A stretch of DNA of 64,000 nucleotides, taken from the NCBI RefSeq assembly GCF_004337985.1, contig NC_043740.1:4426637-4490636 (forward strand), written 5' to 3'. This document shows positions 21,768 to 34,942 of this stretch, in pieces. The position numbers were made by a program, and so were the translations under genes. Source of the stretch: Pyricularia pennisetigena. Its lineage: Eukaryota > Ascomycota > Sordariomycetes > Magnaporthales > Pyriculariaceae. A model generated the notes under the pieces. That model worked only from the letters and a program-made list of their open reading frames with translations, was not told the DNA's origin and did no database searches. Position 1 is the first letter of the stretch. Every line of letters begins with the position of its first letter.

Positions 21768-23394
21768 ATTGGGATATTGTAACCGGGAAGAATGGCCTTG
21801 CGAACCATAACTGACAAGGCCGGTTACTATTCTGGGGGAAAAAAAAAGGGGGTGGTAATTCCAAAAGGAGCATCTATTCAGGGGCTATTTGATTCATTTT
21901 GTTTGTAACTACCACTTTCCATCACTTTGTATCTGTTTAGGCGAGGCTATATACCTAGATTTATCTTTATCGTTCTTTTTACCCATCGATCCCATGTTAT
22001 TTTGTAACCCTGTGACTTGCCAGAAATGCCTCATGGATGTGATGCTGTATTATTCAATGTGTTCTGGCCTGGCAAATAACTAAGCCGGACAATCTAGTCT
22101 AGTCTAATCTAGTAATCTTGTCATGAGCACATCCAACGGTGGATCATAGATGGCATGTAATATGGGGGATATGGATCCTGCATGTTTGTCATCTTGGCGA
22201 TGCATCTAATTTGGCATCTGCTGCTGAGAATGGGCGCAGTTTGAGCTTGTCGATCCCTCAGCTCGTGTTGCCAAGTGCACAAAGTCCTGAGAAGCCGGAC
22301 GGGAAGAAGCTGAGAGCCGAGTCGATCAAGTACAATGACTCCAAGCTTGCCACTAGCCAAACGAGTAACCCGAGAGAACATGGAAGCAGTGGCATTTGAG
22401 TATTAGCACTAAAACAAAAAGACAACCGTGGCTAAGCATTTGGCGTCTGGCTCGACTTGACCAATCCCGTGGGTTTTATCGCTGGCGTGGTAGTAAACGA
22501 CGAGTTGCAGCAGTAGTGTTGGGATTACCTTCTGGGGAAAATGGCCGGCCGACTGTTGTTGGCCGCTAGTTCCTATAAAAACCCGAACGACTATTACCCG
22601 TGGTCTGCTAACGGCTGTTTGCTTGCATAAAACGGCTTTGTTTAAAAGGGTGTGGGGTTGGATTTTAACCTTCTTCTCGTGGCCGAGCGAACAGGCAACG
22701 GCTCTTTTGTGATTAGCGGCGGCGGCGGCGGCGGCAAAAAAAAAACGTTTGTTGCGCGGAGGGGATTCTGGCATTTGCACTTTGCCCGATCTAGCAGCAA
22801 ACAAGAGAAGAAAAGAAAGGAAAAAAAAAGTGGCATCAGTGCCGAAACGGTGCGCCAAAATCTACGTCTCCGGCAATGCTGGGGCGGCGGCTCGTACGCG
22901 GGACCCTACATTTCCGTGCTCATAATGTCACGAGGCTTTGTCCTCCCTCGCTGGATGTAGTACACGCGGCTGACGGGCGGGGAACAAAATAAGAAAAAAG
23001 CTCGTATCACCCACCATGAGTCTGTGGCCTGCCGAACTCGGGTGGGAGAGAACGAAAGGTAAAGAAAAAGAGGGCCGCTGCATGGGTCAGTAAATTTCCT
23101 AAATCAGGCCTTGCAGTTGATGATCTATCCATTCGAGCTAACCCAGGCGAGCGAACCAACACTCCCTCGCTGACAGCTGACCGTCGTAGTGAACTATAAC
23201 CTGTCTGTAAAAGCACAGACTGGCGTGAGGCGCTACGGCATACAACACGATGGATGCATGGGGGATGTCGTTACATGCAGTCAATCTGTCGGTCAAGAAG
23301 TTTCTGTAGCTACGGTAGTAGTAAGACAAGGAAGGTAATTAGCATTTTCTTGCTCATCCCTACATCCATCCCACCTTCTTTCAGCCTGATAATT

Positions 23395-23419
23395 AAAAAA
23401 AAAAAAAAAAAAAAAAAAA
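23395..23419 (+). repeat. Poly-A tract
   Basis: 25 consecutive A residues. Confidence 0.9.
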
Positions 23420-24960
23420 CCCGGGGAATAGTAGGTTGTTGCCACGGGCACGCTTCTCGGCACAGGGTCGAAAAAGGTAGCGCTGCCCTTTTCTCTTTTA
23501 GTGGAGGCCTTTGTCTATTGTTCTTGTTTTGAGTGGGGGATTGGCCGGAAGTGGGGACATGGACCCAGCTATAGCCGCGCGGTGTGGGAAAATACGAACG
23601 AGCAGAGAAAGGGGAGTCAGTCAGCAATCGCAGCATCGCAGTGAACCGACGATCTCATTTTCTCGTCTGACTAGACTAGGTTAACTTGGAGATGGCAAAG
23701 ATGGTTTCCTCCGATACCCGGTCTCCACCATAGCTGGAGATTTTTTCAAATCTTTGAACTGTTGGCTCAGAATATGCAGCGCCGTTTTTGGCAACAGCCG
23801 AGGTAGGAAAGACCACTTGCTGGCTTGCTTCTGTCGATCCCAAGACGATTCGTAATTGCGGGGTTTCTGGTTGTTTCCCTCTCTCTCTCTTGTTCCCTTG
23901 ATTCTTTTTTGTTATCTGGAATTTTCTGCAGCAAGGGTCCAACAACCAAATCATTGACTTGCTCCTGTTGCTACTGTACCCTCCACCGACTGGTCGGCCC
24001 TTGCTTAATCCACACGGCCGCGCAAGACGGCTTGACGGGTACAGCAAACCATATTCTATCAAGCTGCATCTGCACTACTACGATATACTCTGGTAGAACA
24101 TGATGCTTCCCCTCCCTTTTGGGGAAAGAAAACGACAAAAATCGGTCTGGCATCGCATACTTTCGTGTTTGCCCAGCTAACTGATGCCACCCGACGTAGT
24201 ATCCATCTACAGTGGTAGCTCAAGCTACTGCGCGTCCTTTTCTTTCGTTGCTAGTCAGGCAATAATACACACATGCACACACCACCTGGGCTCCATGCCC
24301 GCCCTGTCCTGCCCTTGCCCCCTTGTCGCCGATTTGCTTGCTGTCTTTGTTTTTGGGTCGTGTCGTTCGCCCCATTCCCCCACACGCTTTCTGCTAGCAA
24401 CCCGAAAAAAAATGACGGCATAACGTAGTAGCCGTGCTTGCTAGAGGAAAGCTGGGCCTTTGGTTTGCTAATGGTAGGTAGCTGGCCATGCTAGGGTGCT
24501 TCTAGATCTACCCTGGCATCGCCCTCCGTCTCTTACCCTCGGCTCTGTTACTTGATGTCCTGACGTGCTATGCTTTCTATGGGGTGTCTTTTTTGTTCGA
24601 GCGTCACTTTACTTGCTACACCCTCATCCAGGGCCTTTTATTTATTTTCTCTTTCGTAATTGATCTTCTTTCCAGTGTGTTCATGCAGATGGAGCTAGCG
24701 CGTGTACATACCAAGTTGTCTTTGATCCACAGTAGCTTCTGCCCCTTTTTTCCTGTCGGCTCTTTTTTTCCCTGAATTTGCCCCGGGAACAAGGATCACG
24801 TAAACGGATAACCCGTTCCGATACATGTAAGTGCAGTTCGTGATGGAGGAATACGAACAATGTACATGGAACCACGAGCAGCAGCAGGGTCTTGGACGGG
24901 CTTCTCTTTTTTTTCCCCCCCTCTTATTCCGGCCCACGACATGATCATCATGAAAAAGGG

Positions 24961-24967
24961 ATATAAA
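24961..24967 (+). promoter_or_regulatory. TATA box of cerato-platanin gene
   Basis: ATATAAA lies 160 nt before the start codon, followed by a C/A-rich leader (CATCATC.., ACAAGCAAACATCTAC) typical of highly expressed fungal genes and by the CGCAAAAATG start context. Confidence 0.55.
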
Positions 24968-25127
24968 GAGCCGAGCAGGTCGTCTTTCCCACGTCCAATT
25001 CCTCCCATCACATCATCAGCCTCTCGCTCCAACATATCCTACATTCGCTCAACAAGCAAACATCTACATAATAAAAAAACCTCAACTTTAATATCTTAAT
25101 ACCACATCTCCCCCTCAAACCGCAAAA

Positions 25128-25622
25128 ATGCAGCTCTCCAACATCCTCTCCATCTTCACCCTGGCCGCCGCCGCCCAGGCCGTCAGCGTCTCCTTCGACA
25201 CCGGCTTCGACGACGGCTCGCGCTCCCTGACCTCGGTCTCGTGCTCCGACGGCGCCAACGGCCTCATTAGCAAGTACGGCTGGCAGACTCAGGGCCAGAT
25301 CCGCAACTTCCCCTACATTGGAGGAGCCGAAGCCGTCGGCGGATGGAACTCGCCCAACGTACGTGCAATATTCTCCCCCCCCTCCCTAGCTGAAAGCAAC
25401 GATTATCAAAACAAAAAATACTAACGTGACAATCAACAGTGCGGCACCTGCTGGCAGCTCACCTACAACGGCAAGTCCATCAACGTCCTCGCCATCGACC
25501 GCGCCTCGGGCTTCAACATTGGCCTCGCCGCCATGAATGACCTGACCAACGGCCAGGCCGTCGGCCTCGGCCGCGTCGAGGCCCAGGCTCAGCAGGTCGC
25601 TCTCAGCGCCTGCGGCCTGTAA
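25128..25622 (+). CDS. Cerato-platanin family secreted protein (MSP1/snodprot type)
   Basis: Exons 25128-25358 and 25440-25622, 137 residues. The intron (GTACGT..CTAAC..ACAG, 81 nt) joins NSPN to CGTCW in frame. Signal peptide 1-18 (..AAAAQA). The mature protein shows the family signature: [63 protein letters not shown] and the terminal CGL. All four conserved cysteines (39, 78, 81, 135) that form the two disulphides are present and the length matches the usual ~138. Cerato-platanins are small secreted proteins of the hyphal surface that bind chitin oligomers and are perceived by plants. TATA box, short C-rich leader and strong codon bias suggest high expression. Confidence 0.95.
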
Positions 25623-26848
25623 AAAAAGAGGGAATGTCAAGTGGAAATATAATGATCTCTGCCAAGAAAAGACGTCTTCAACATGTCTAGGAAGGAGGCG
25701 CTTTTTCTTGTTATTATCTTAATGTTTTATAGTCGGGTGGGAAACAGCCACATTTAACGGTAATGAGAATAAACGATTATCATGTCCATCGCCTTTTGAG
25801 GGGGTTTTTTCTCCTTCCCCTTCATCTTTTCGTGCTTGTTTGTAGTCTCGAATATGTCTACCCAATTTTATTATCAGTAACCTGTATCCGAGTGTGAGAA
25901 AAGTCGCCGGATGCTTTCAAGTCTTCCCGAGTCTGACATAGAATCTGGTCCCTGGTTTGGGAGTTTTAGCCAGCAGTGTGATTAATCACGACCTTCCTCT
26001 CCTGATTCCTAAACTGGGCTCCAACAATTAACCCACCAAGATTTCCAGACCTCGACTGACAAACAGAAACAAGGCAGACAGACCGAAGATTCACGCAATG
26101 GATAAACATGCAAAGTGTGATATACTGGGCGGTCAATCGATTCGAACCTAATCTGTATAAATCCATCGATCAACTTATCCATGGCACTGCCAAGAGTAGG
26201 TCGATGTATATCAACCACCCGACTGCTATGTACCGTCTCTTCCATATCCAAAATTAACCTCTCCTCTACGAGATACTCTCGAATCCCTTAACGGATCTCA
26301 TCAACCAACTGTCAGTTCAACCCAGGTTCCCCCACCACAACCACCTCGCAATCAACAAAAGAAAGAGTCTACCCCGTCTGCTTGACCTCTTCTCAAAGAG
26401 TCTTCTCCACTATCCTGATATTATGGGCCAAGACTATGACACCACGACCAGGAACAGATATTGTTATGTTCACAAAAGAAAGACCAAAGCCTGAAGTCCC
26501 ACTATACAGGGCGAGTTGAAACACTTGAAGCTTATCCTCACAGGCATCCTTTTTTTTTTTAAAAAACCACCTACCAAGAAGCAGAAGAGACGCAAGACCG
26601 TATACCCTTGGACGCCCAAACTCAAATTCACCCACCCAGATAACCAACCTGACAAAGGGAATATAGGTTAAACAGAGATGACAAAAAATAAAATAAAAAA
26701 TAAAACCATTCAACATAACGCTTGTTTGGGAAAAGGGGGTATCGTGTATAAGAACCCGAAAGAGTTGGTGAGGAGTTCGGAGGTGATTAAGAACCAGAAT
26801 TTTTGCCAAGAGGTAAAATGCTTCGAGGAGACCCCCCAGCAACCTGTA
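25623..26848. other. Convergent intergenic region
   Basis: 3' flanks of the cerato-platanin and of the minus-strand transcription factor. No gene seen; minus-strand frames near 26393-26842 probably lie in the 3' untranslated region of the regulator. Confidence 0.5.
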
Positions 26849-29341
26849 CTACCTCGACAACGTGTTAAAGTCAATTTCAGCGGCCATCATACCTCCGCCA
26901 CCAGCTCCCATGGGTACGCCCATTGAGTTAGTCAGGACGCTCATATCAGAGTTTGTCCTCTGCAGATTTTGAAAGTCCCCAACAGTCCTGAGTTGTGTGT
27001 TGTTTGATGGGGGAGGCATTGCAAAGCTATTTGACCGTTGTGGTGGCTGTGGCCGCATTAACATGGCGGGCCCACCCGGCATGATTGAATGATTCAATGA
27101 TCCTGCAGGACCGAATGGCTGCTGCCCTCTTACACCGGCACTGCTGAGGGGCTGCTGCGGTAGTGGATGCTGGCCTGGTATGTTGGATGGCTGATTGATT
27201 CCGCCATGCAGGCCATTTTGATGATGAGTAGACATATTGTGACCCATTGTTTGAATAGTCGGCTTCGGCGGATGATTATGGGCCGAAGTCGGTGTAAATT
27301 GATGATGCTGCTGCTGTGGTGGGGGCTGCTGCATGCGGTGCTGTGTCTGGTGCGATCCCATGCCTCCAGGTCCATTCAGTTGTGGCCCAGGCCCAACAGG
27401 GCTCATCATGTCCGATATGGGATTGAACTCCTGGGGTATCCCCTGAGGGTACTCAACCTGAGGAGATATCACAGGCGGCGAACTGCTGAATGGCGAGTTC
27501 ATATCTGTGACTGACGGGACGCTTGCGCCCGAAGAAGTGCCGGGTTCTGTCTTGATCGACGGCTCTGGGAATCTGTAGTCGAAATCATCCATTTGCATCG
27601 TGCTAGGCTGGCCTATCCCTGCGTTGCCAAAACCATCGAAGATGTCGACGCTGCACATGTTTTCAGGCATGTGCTGAAGCATCGGGCTGATGAGGCGAGG
27701 TATCACTTCGTGCATCTTGCAGAGGAGCAGCGGCAAAAACCTAGACTCGTCCTTTCGAATGACTCCGACGATGTTGAAAATCTGTTGTAGAGTCTCGCGG
27801 GGGTTGAACGGGCTAAAGGGGTTTTGGGTTGCAGGCTGGACTGTCAAGACATCAATCAATGACGAGGCGGTTTCGCAAAGTTTCTCAATCTACACAATGT
27901 CCGTTAGAATACTAATTTCTAGCAAGCCCGATGTTTTGCTTCAGGTCGTTGACTTACGAAACCTGCGTTTATCAACTCCGTGTTCTGGGTAGAGAAGGCT
28001 GCGGTCATCGCCACAAGCTCCCGCTGCAGATCCACAGGATATTGCACTGTCGTGTCGCTAACGTTCTGGGTCTTGGCCATGCTCAGCTGCCAAATAAGTT
28101 GCTTGAGCCAAGCCTGGTTGTTTCGAGCATCGGCCAGCTGCGGGTCAACATTGTTCAGATAATGCGGCAGCACTTCGTTGAAGTTCTTATGGAGTGTGTT
28201 GATATAGCTGGACGAGCAGTTGTTCCTGCTCTTGCACCAGAGATTCGTGAACTGGTCGTCAAACTGCCGGAATATGGTTATCATGAGCAAAAAACCACTA
28301 AGTTGAGTTCCGAAAGGATCCATCGGCCCATCTCCCAGTGTGGGAGAGTTGATGGTGGCCTGCAGTGACAGAGGGCGGCCGCGTTGTATAGCGTAAGACC
28401 TGTTGGATAGTCAGTAATGCAGAACCAATGTGATTTGCTGGAAACGGCTCGGCGCACCTTTCTGTCATGTAGAGCAGCCAGTAGAGTCTCCTCCACCGGG
28501 ATGCAGTAGTGTTGTCTACGGTCAGGTATGATTCCTCCTTGTTCATGCCAAACATGAGCGTAACGGTCAAAGCGTCGCGCAGATGATACCAAGCCCTGTC
28601 GTGCTCCTCCAGGCCGTAGTGGCACGCGAAAAGAAAGTAGCTGGTGCAGACGCTGTTGAGGCTCGGCTTCTCGAGATGATCGTAGAGTCGGCGCACGCGG
28701 GATGTCTCCTCCATAAGCAGGCGAGCTGACACAATGCTGGCCCCGGGCTGCGCATCCAGGCCATAAGGGTCACCGCCTGGCATTGACATGCCGGGCTGGA
28801 GCATCATAAAGGCGCAAAGGGATGTCATGAGGCTGTACGTCTCAGGATCGGTTTCCCATACTCCAAGGTCGTGTTCGACTTGCTGTCGGTTCAGAATAGG
28901 AATGATGGAGAACATGTTGGCGAAGTAGAACTCGATGCACGCGCTGACCATGTCCTTGGTCAAGAGACCACGAGATGGTGCCGGGGCCGGGCTTGCCGGT
29001 GGACTCGGGGCGCCATTGAGGCGATTATGTACTTTGGTGGCCAGGCTTGTCTGACGTTGCGTTTCTCGAAGTTCGCTGATGACCTTGGCTCGCGAGCCCT
29101 TGGGGCCTTTTTTCTGGGGAATCGCATTGTAGGTGCAAGAAAGCTGGGCGGACGAGCAGTTTCTGCACGGGTTGATGCCGTCGCATTTGACTTTGCGACG
29201 GTGGCAGGCGTCTGTTGGGTGCATTACCAAGGTTTTCCAACGGTCAGTAATCTGAATGGCCAGAGGGACAACAGGCGAACTCAATTTTGCCAACGGTTCT
29301 GCATGAAACCTACCACACGCCCTCTTTACGGCAGTCGTCAT
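26849..29341 (-). CDS. Zn2Cys6 transcription factor (possibly COL-26/BglR-like)
   Basis: Four exons on the minus strand: 29314-29341, 28458-29211, 27958-28399 and 26849-27889, giving 754 residues with all phases consistent. The zinc cluster is split by intron 1 after its first Cys: RAC-DACHRRKVKCDGINPCRNC gives six cysteines with C-X2-C-X6-C-X5-C-X2-C-type spacing plus the last Cys of SCTY. A basic linker follows (QKKGPKGSRAKVI). The middle is the fungal transcription factor homology region (IEFYFANMFSIIPIL, TSYFLFACHYGLEEHDRAWYHLRDALTVTLMFGM, RRLYWLLYMTERSYAIQRGRPLSLQ). The last 250 residues are Pro/Gln/Met/Asn-rich, a likely activation region. The DNA-binding and linker sequence reminded me of COL-26/BglR, glucose and starch/cellobiose response regulators; that is recall, not alignment. 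An in-frame upstream ATG at 29464 exists but lies outside the conserved start. Confidence 0.8.
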
Positions 29342-32300
29342 TTTTGGTTGTTTTGTTCGTGGTGTGATCAAATCAACCAAAAAAAAAATAATACACAGAA
29401 AAACTTTCTTGCTGGCCAAAACGATCAGTGCCTTGGATGTTCCCGTGTCCTTCGAACCCCACACCTAGTCAATGTGGTTGTCGAGTCGAAGATGGGACGC
29501 AAAGCCTTCGGGTTGTACCGTGAGTCGCTGCGCGCGCGTTTCTCTAGATCAGGCACATCGGAGGTCTTTGCCCGCTCGAACCGGATTGCAGGGTTCCCGA
29601 CTATCGCCTTCAGACTGTTGTGTACCAGGAGCGGCGGGCCTTGTGTCGATTAGAGTTGTGGTCAATCAAGAATAAAGAAAAAGCGCACGAGCGACGAGGC
29701 AATTCGCGGGGGAACTCCAGATTCTCTAGCGATCTGTATTCGGGCCGGAGTATGGAAAAATAGGACAAGACGAGGGAAATGGTCGAGGGATGGATGAGAA
29801 GCGGAGACGTGGGAATCAAAAGGTGGGAAAAGCGAGGTAAAGGCAGACAGTACAAATGGGAAAGCGGGTCGTGGGACTGGCTGGTGCACAAATGTGACTG
29901 GCTGTCTGGTTAATAAAACACGGAAAATGCCCGGGGTGGGTAGTGGCAGGTAGGTGGATGGTGGGTCAGAATCACGCCTTACTTGGGTTTAGCGCAGGGT
30001 GTGCGCGGACCTGAGGTTAGGTTATGACAAGAAGAAGTACTTTGCAGGTAGGTTGGCCTGGGTTGGCGCCGGCAGGCAGGCAGGCAGGAGCGGAATTTGG
30101 CCAGTTTTGATGGGCTGAGGTTTTGGGAAAGCCACTTCCATGCAAACGAGATGGCAGGCATGGAAAAGAAGTTGAGAATTATACAGGCTGTAAAACAAAC
30201 TACGAGATGTCATCCAACGCACAGGTGTGGGAATGGGCGGATGGAACAGGTCAATTTTCAGCAGAAATGCTGCATGGCATACAGCGTACAGTACAGTACC
30301 TAGCAAGCAAGAATTGGGACTGGGACAATGAGACGACACAACTGTAAATTGGATGAGACGACATGTATTTCCATATCGCTCCTATTCCTTTTTTTTTTCC
30401 TCTCTCATATCTACTGTACGGATACATCCGTCTGATTCATTGAGGATAGCATGGAGATTGGTATGGGTTATTGATGCCGTTGAAAAGGCGTAAATTTGGT
30501 GTGGTTTTCCTGGTGGAAAGTACCAATTCTACAGTATGTACCCTTTCCCCCCTCCCCTCATTTCCACACCTTGGGGCAGTACCGTACCCGGACTTGAGCC
30601 AAGGGAGCTGGTTTGGTTCGCACGTTCCGCGTCACACAAAAACAAAAAGCCACACGCCTCCAGCTGCCAGTTGACCAGCTGAAATCCCAACCTGCATTCG
30701 ACTGTCAACGTCTTTTTAGCAGGTGCTTCCAATTTATGAACTAGCCGCACTACCGCGCAAGGCACACCCTAGCAAGCTGCATCGTCTTCATGGGCTCAAC
30801 AGGCCCGCCTGCATTGGCACCCGCTAACCTGGCATGCCGCCTTGGGCTCTCTCACAATACCCAGACAGCACTGGCAATCTTTGTATCGTCGGACTAGGCT
30901 TTGTGCTCCCTCCTGAGCTAACTGGCGTAACAATGCGCATTTAATCTATTACAATTTTTTTCTAGGGGTAACAGAACAGTGGTGCCCCTGGCCTTGTGTC
31001 TACTAACCACATGTTAAGGTAGCAGGCGAACTACTCAAGTTTGCTCAGCTAGCTTAACTGCCAAGTAGTAGTAACGGCAGCAAGATGCAGGCCTCATGTG
31101 TCAGGCCAAGAGAAGTGGCACTGTTTTCTTGCCAGACCCATAAGACAGGCGCCACTAGCAGCATTTGCCTCTGTACCTCTCGATTTTTTTTTCTCTCTCT
31201 CAATGTTGAGTATTATGTTTTTTTTTTTTTCCTTATTGTCTTGTCTTATTTTGATTTAGCTCTAGTATTTCTCGCAGTGGAAGAATGCTCAAGATGTAAA
31301 AGTACATGACGCGACAGACAGACCCAAAGCCACGCAGAAAAGAAACCTGTCGATCGAGATCTGGATGCTTTGGGAGTGCGCGGGTATGGCTACATGACCC
31401 GAGCAAGCCGTGGGATCGCCGCCCGTACTGGCGCTGCTGGAATGAGTGGTTGATGCATCTTCAGGGTACTATCCTGTCGATCCTTCGCTCTGCAGAAGGT
31501 TACTTCTTTCTTGGACCCTACGCACCGATCGACGGTTACAAACCCCCTTTTTTGTCTTGTCAAAACCCTTGATGGGCAGGGTCTTGTTGTTTTGTTTCGC
31601 CATGTCTGCTGATCGATATGCCCAATGGAGATGGCATCCGAACTCTGTAGAATTTCTTCTCCAGCCAACGAATGTTCCAAAACTGGCACGGAACGATGCA
31701 AACATCATGCAAAGGAAAGGTCCCAAGAAATCGCATTGCACAAAACATCGTATTGTATACGGGTATTCTTTTGGGAAGTTGGAGTTTTACGTCGTCTTTC
31801 CGATTTCCCCCAAAGACCTCGATCAGTTGCATTTGCGAAGCAATCACATACCCCAGTTAATGTAGAAAAAAAAAAAATTCAATTAAATTGAGTTCTCAGC
31901 ATTGAGATGACAAATGAGGGCCTCAGTCCCAATCTCGATCTGACCAGCCATTTCATGGCCAAACCCAAGCTGAAAAACATAAATAGGAAACAAACCGCTG
32001 GACGAACAGAGCACTGCGTTCGATATCCTCAGCACCATCACCGAAATTCCATCCAAAACCAGGCACAAAACGATCCCTGCCCAAAGTCTGTGCCTGAGTG
32101 TAACATGCCCGCCCCACCAGGCCCCACACAAAGCACAACGTTCCATCCCTGAAAATGGAGAGCGCAAAACCAAGTATGGAGCATTTCCGCTATTCACAAA
32201 GAAGCGCTACCCCTTACCAGTAGTCTTTCTCTGCGGTCCACTACTGTTACTGTACGTACCAGCAGGTTGCGGTGGGGTCTCCGAGGGCTAAGCTTTTCGG

Positions 32301-33899
32301 TCAGCACAGCTGAGCACGTGTGAAGGAGCCCTTGGTGGCAGAGAGCAAAGAAAGAAAAGCAAGAAAAGATTCAAGAAGCAATGAGAAAGGCGGTTTTCTT
32401 GCCGACAAGTTATGCAAAGCATGTGCAAAACAGCCAGGAGAAAGCCACTGTAAGGAGTCGGGTGGCACAAAACTAACCCGACCGCAAAGCGTGCTTTCTT
32501 GCTAAGTCGATTTATTGCAAGGGGAACCAGGCAACACAGGTCTCTGCAGATATTCAGTACAAGGTAGTACGCGGCATCATCCGTGTACACATACAATGCA
32601 TTTCAAGTGAAGAATAACAGGTGACTGTCACTCGTTCTGTTGGCAATTTGCCCTATCCCTCACTAGTGCCAAATGTGACGGTGCCGACTGGCCTAGACGC
32701 GAAAGGGTGCTGCCTAAAGGGGATCCAGACTAATATCAACTCTAGGTAGGTATAGACCAAATAAATTAGAGTAAATATCACGTCCATAAACATCGATCGG
32801 TTGAGCCACTGCCTTCGTTTGGCGCCGTTCCATCGCTTGCCCAGGGCTCTGCCAACTCGGTCGTTTCAGGCACTTTTCATTAGTAATAATTGTTGCAAAG
32901 CCACTCTACGCTTTGTGGAACCCAAGGGACCACTTACATCGAGCACCAACAAACCAAACCAAAAAAGAAGCCTAAACGCCCTCACGTGAAGTTCACCATG
33001 GAGGAGAAATTAAAAAAAAAAAAAAAAACCTAGCCTTGCTGCATCCAGCATCCCGGTGGTTGCCGTGGACGCGCACCAGAATTACTCGGCACAAAACACA
33101 CAAGTCCAGCCTCATACTCGAGGACGGCCGACATTTGACGAGGAAAACTGCCGAGTACTAAGGCGCCCAGGCGGGGGNNGAAACGCGGGATTTGCCGTTT
33201 GTGCCCTATTGTTTTATTTTATTTTGTTGGTCTTGTGTAAATCTCCTTGTAAATTTCCTTGTCAAATCACTGGGCCGAAGCCCTGTCCCCAGGATCCCCA
33301 GGATGTGCACATGTGTTGTGGATGGGAACACCCCTGCGGCAAGTGTGCTGGTCCATGAGTCCATGCATGCAGACAACAGGGGAAAAAACAGAAAGGAACG
33401 GGTCAAATTTGCAGTCATGACAATCTTGTGGCTGCTGTGGCATGATATACTAGAACTTTTTAGTTCCCTGCCCCCTGCCCTAAACTCACGGGTTCTTCCG
33501 TCTACAGCGCGGAATAGATGGTCCGGTCAATGCGGAACCTGACTGGACTGCAGAGACTTGTTCCTCAACAGCTGATTCATTGATTGCAACGCGCGTGTCA
33601 ACAAACAAAATGAGGACACAGCAGATGGATCTGAGCTGCCTGAAAGGTAAGGCGTAGCGCAACCGCCTTAGTAAATGATAGGTAATTCCAATTAACAGTC
33701 TGTGTCTAACTAAGCTAAATGATGAGATCAAAATGATAAAACAAGGGACACAAAAACGCCATCCCAACATGCCAAGATCCTATCCTCCACAACATGATAC
33801 ACGAACACTGTAGATCCTTCTCAAACCCAAAAGCCAAAACCCAAACGTCTCCACCGTAACACGTACAGTACAGTCTACTAGTACCTCACCTCACCTTCC
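29342..33899. other. 4.5-kb gene-free region upstream of the transcription factor
   Basis: No supportable gene. It contains (GGCA)n at about 30071-30088, several poly-T/A tracts (near 31189, 31218, 31866, 33010) and an NN gap at 33178-33179. Frames are short and on both strands equally. Much of it may be the long promoter and leader of the transcription factor, plus the 3' side of the RNase gene. Confidence 0.5.
33178..33179. other. Assembly ambiguity (NN)
   Basis: Two undetermined bases after a G run. Confidence 0.95.
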
Positions 33900-34942
33900 T
33901 CACAGATCCCCACGTCTCCTCTTGGGCGGGTACTTGATCCACGGCGCGCAGTTGGTCGCGTCCCTGCCCGTCGGGGGCGCGGGGACAAACTCTCCCGTCT
34001 GCAGGCTGCCCTTGACGTAGTAGACGAACCAGGCCTCGTTGAGCACGTCGCCCTTCCTGTGCCTGTTGCCTCCCCTGCACCGCAGCGCCACCTTGCCACC
34101 GCCCAGGTACTCGGCCAACGCTTTTTGCACGTCGACAAGCGGGTAGCGCTTGCGGGCGTGCGGCACGATGCCGGCGCGCTCCAGCGCCGTGTACGTGTCG
34201 AGCGTCTTGAAGAGCGCGACCGCGCGGGTGAAGTAATCCACCACCGCCATCTCGCCAGGGCTTGCTACCGCCGCCGCCGTGCTGCTGCACGACGATGAGG
34301 ATGGTGTCGAGTAGCATGCCGGCGCGAGCGTGTTGATGCACGTCCCGTGCTTGTTCCACTCGTGCTCCCACAGATGGTCATTGGTGCCCCGGTCCGCGAC
34401 CCAGTATCGGTTCATGAAGGAGACGAGATCCGCCTGCCCGTGAGCGTGGAGGATTTCCGTGATGTTCCTGTACTGCGGCGCAATGTTGCAGAACTGCTCA
34501 TAGCCGCCGTTGCACAGATCCGGCCTGATTCCGAAACCGGACATTAGCTACAGGGAACTTGTTTGCTTATCAAAACGTAAACTAGGATTGGGGGAATAAG
34601 AGACACATACCACAACCCATGGATCGTCCAGTCCTCATCAGAACCTCCTTCGTGAATGTCCTGGTCCCAGAACTGGGTCAACATCAACTGACCACCAGGG
34701 TGCACAAAGCAGCACGAGTTGCCTACGACGGGCGTGTTGTTGTGACACGACATGGGGCCATCGATCGGACAGGCTGGTGCGCCGGTGAGCGGTGAGTAGT
34801 GACATTGCTGTTGCTGGCTGCCGGTGTTTCCGACAACTGCCGAGCCGGAGTCGAATGGGTTCGCGATTCCACCGAGTGGGACTTGGGAGAAGATGTTGCC
34901 CGCGTAGGCGAGCAGAGCCCGAATGGACTGTTGTGGTGCCAT
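33900..34942 (-). CDS. Secreted ribonuclease T2
   Basis: Exons 34611-34942 and 33900-34524 on the minus strand, 318 residues. The 86-nt intron interrupts the first catalytic motif: WTIHGLW joins PDLCNGG across a split Trp codon. This is CAS I with its catalytic His. CAS II is HEWNKHGTC, with the second His and the Glu and Lys of the active site. Many cysteines (CHYS, ACPID, MSCHNN, SCCF, DLCNGG, QFCNI, GTCIN, ACY) match the disulphide-rich family. The N-terminus MAPQQSIRALLAYAGNIFSQV is a moderate signal peptide. The frame is open further upstream (to 35170), but that extension is Pro/Ser-rich and would bury the signal, so the 34942 start is preferred. RNase T2 cleaves single-stranded RNA in vacuole or outside the cell, for nutrition or in host contact. 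Confidence 0.88.

Larger units (their letters stand above)
21768..25127. other. 3.3-kb gene-free region upstream of the cerato-platanin gene
   Basis: No convincing gene on either strand. It contains short TCTAG/TCTAA repeats at about 22093-22115, a GGC triplet run near 22720, a 25-nt A run (23395-23419) and many pyrimidine tracts. Frames such as 22409-22858 (minus) are low-complexity shadows. It could be a long upstream regulatory region of the secreted protein gene or host a noncoding RNA. Confidence 0.5.

Noticed and set aside
22409..22858. 149-codon minus-strand frame
   Set aside because: Phe/Ala low-complexity runs from GCC and A tracts; no family.
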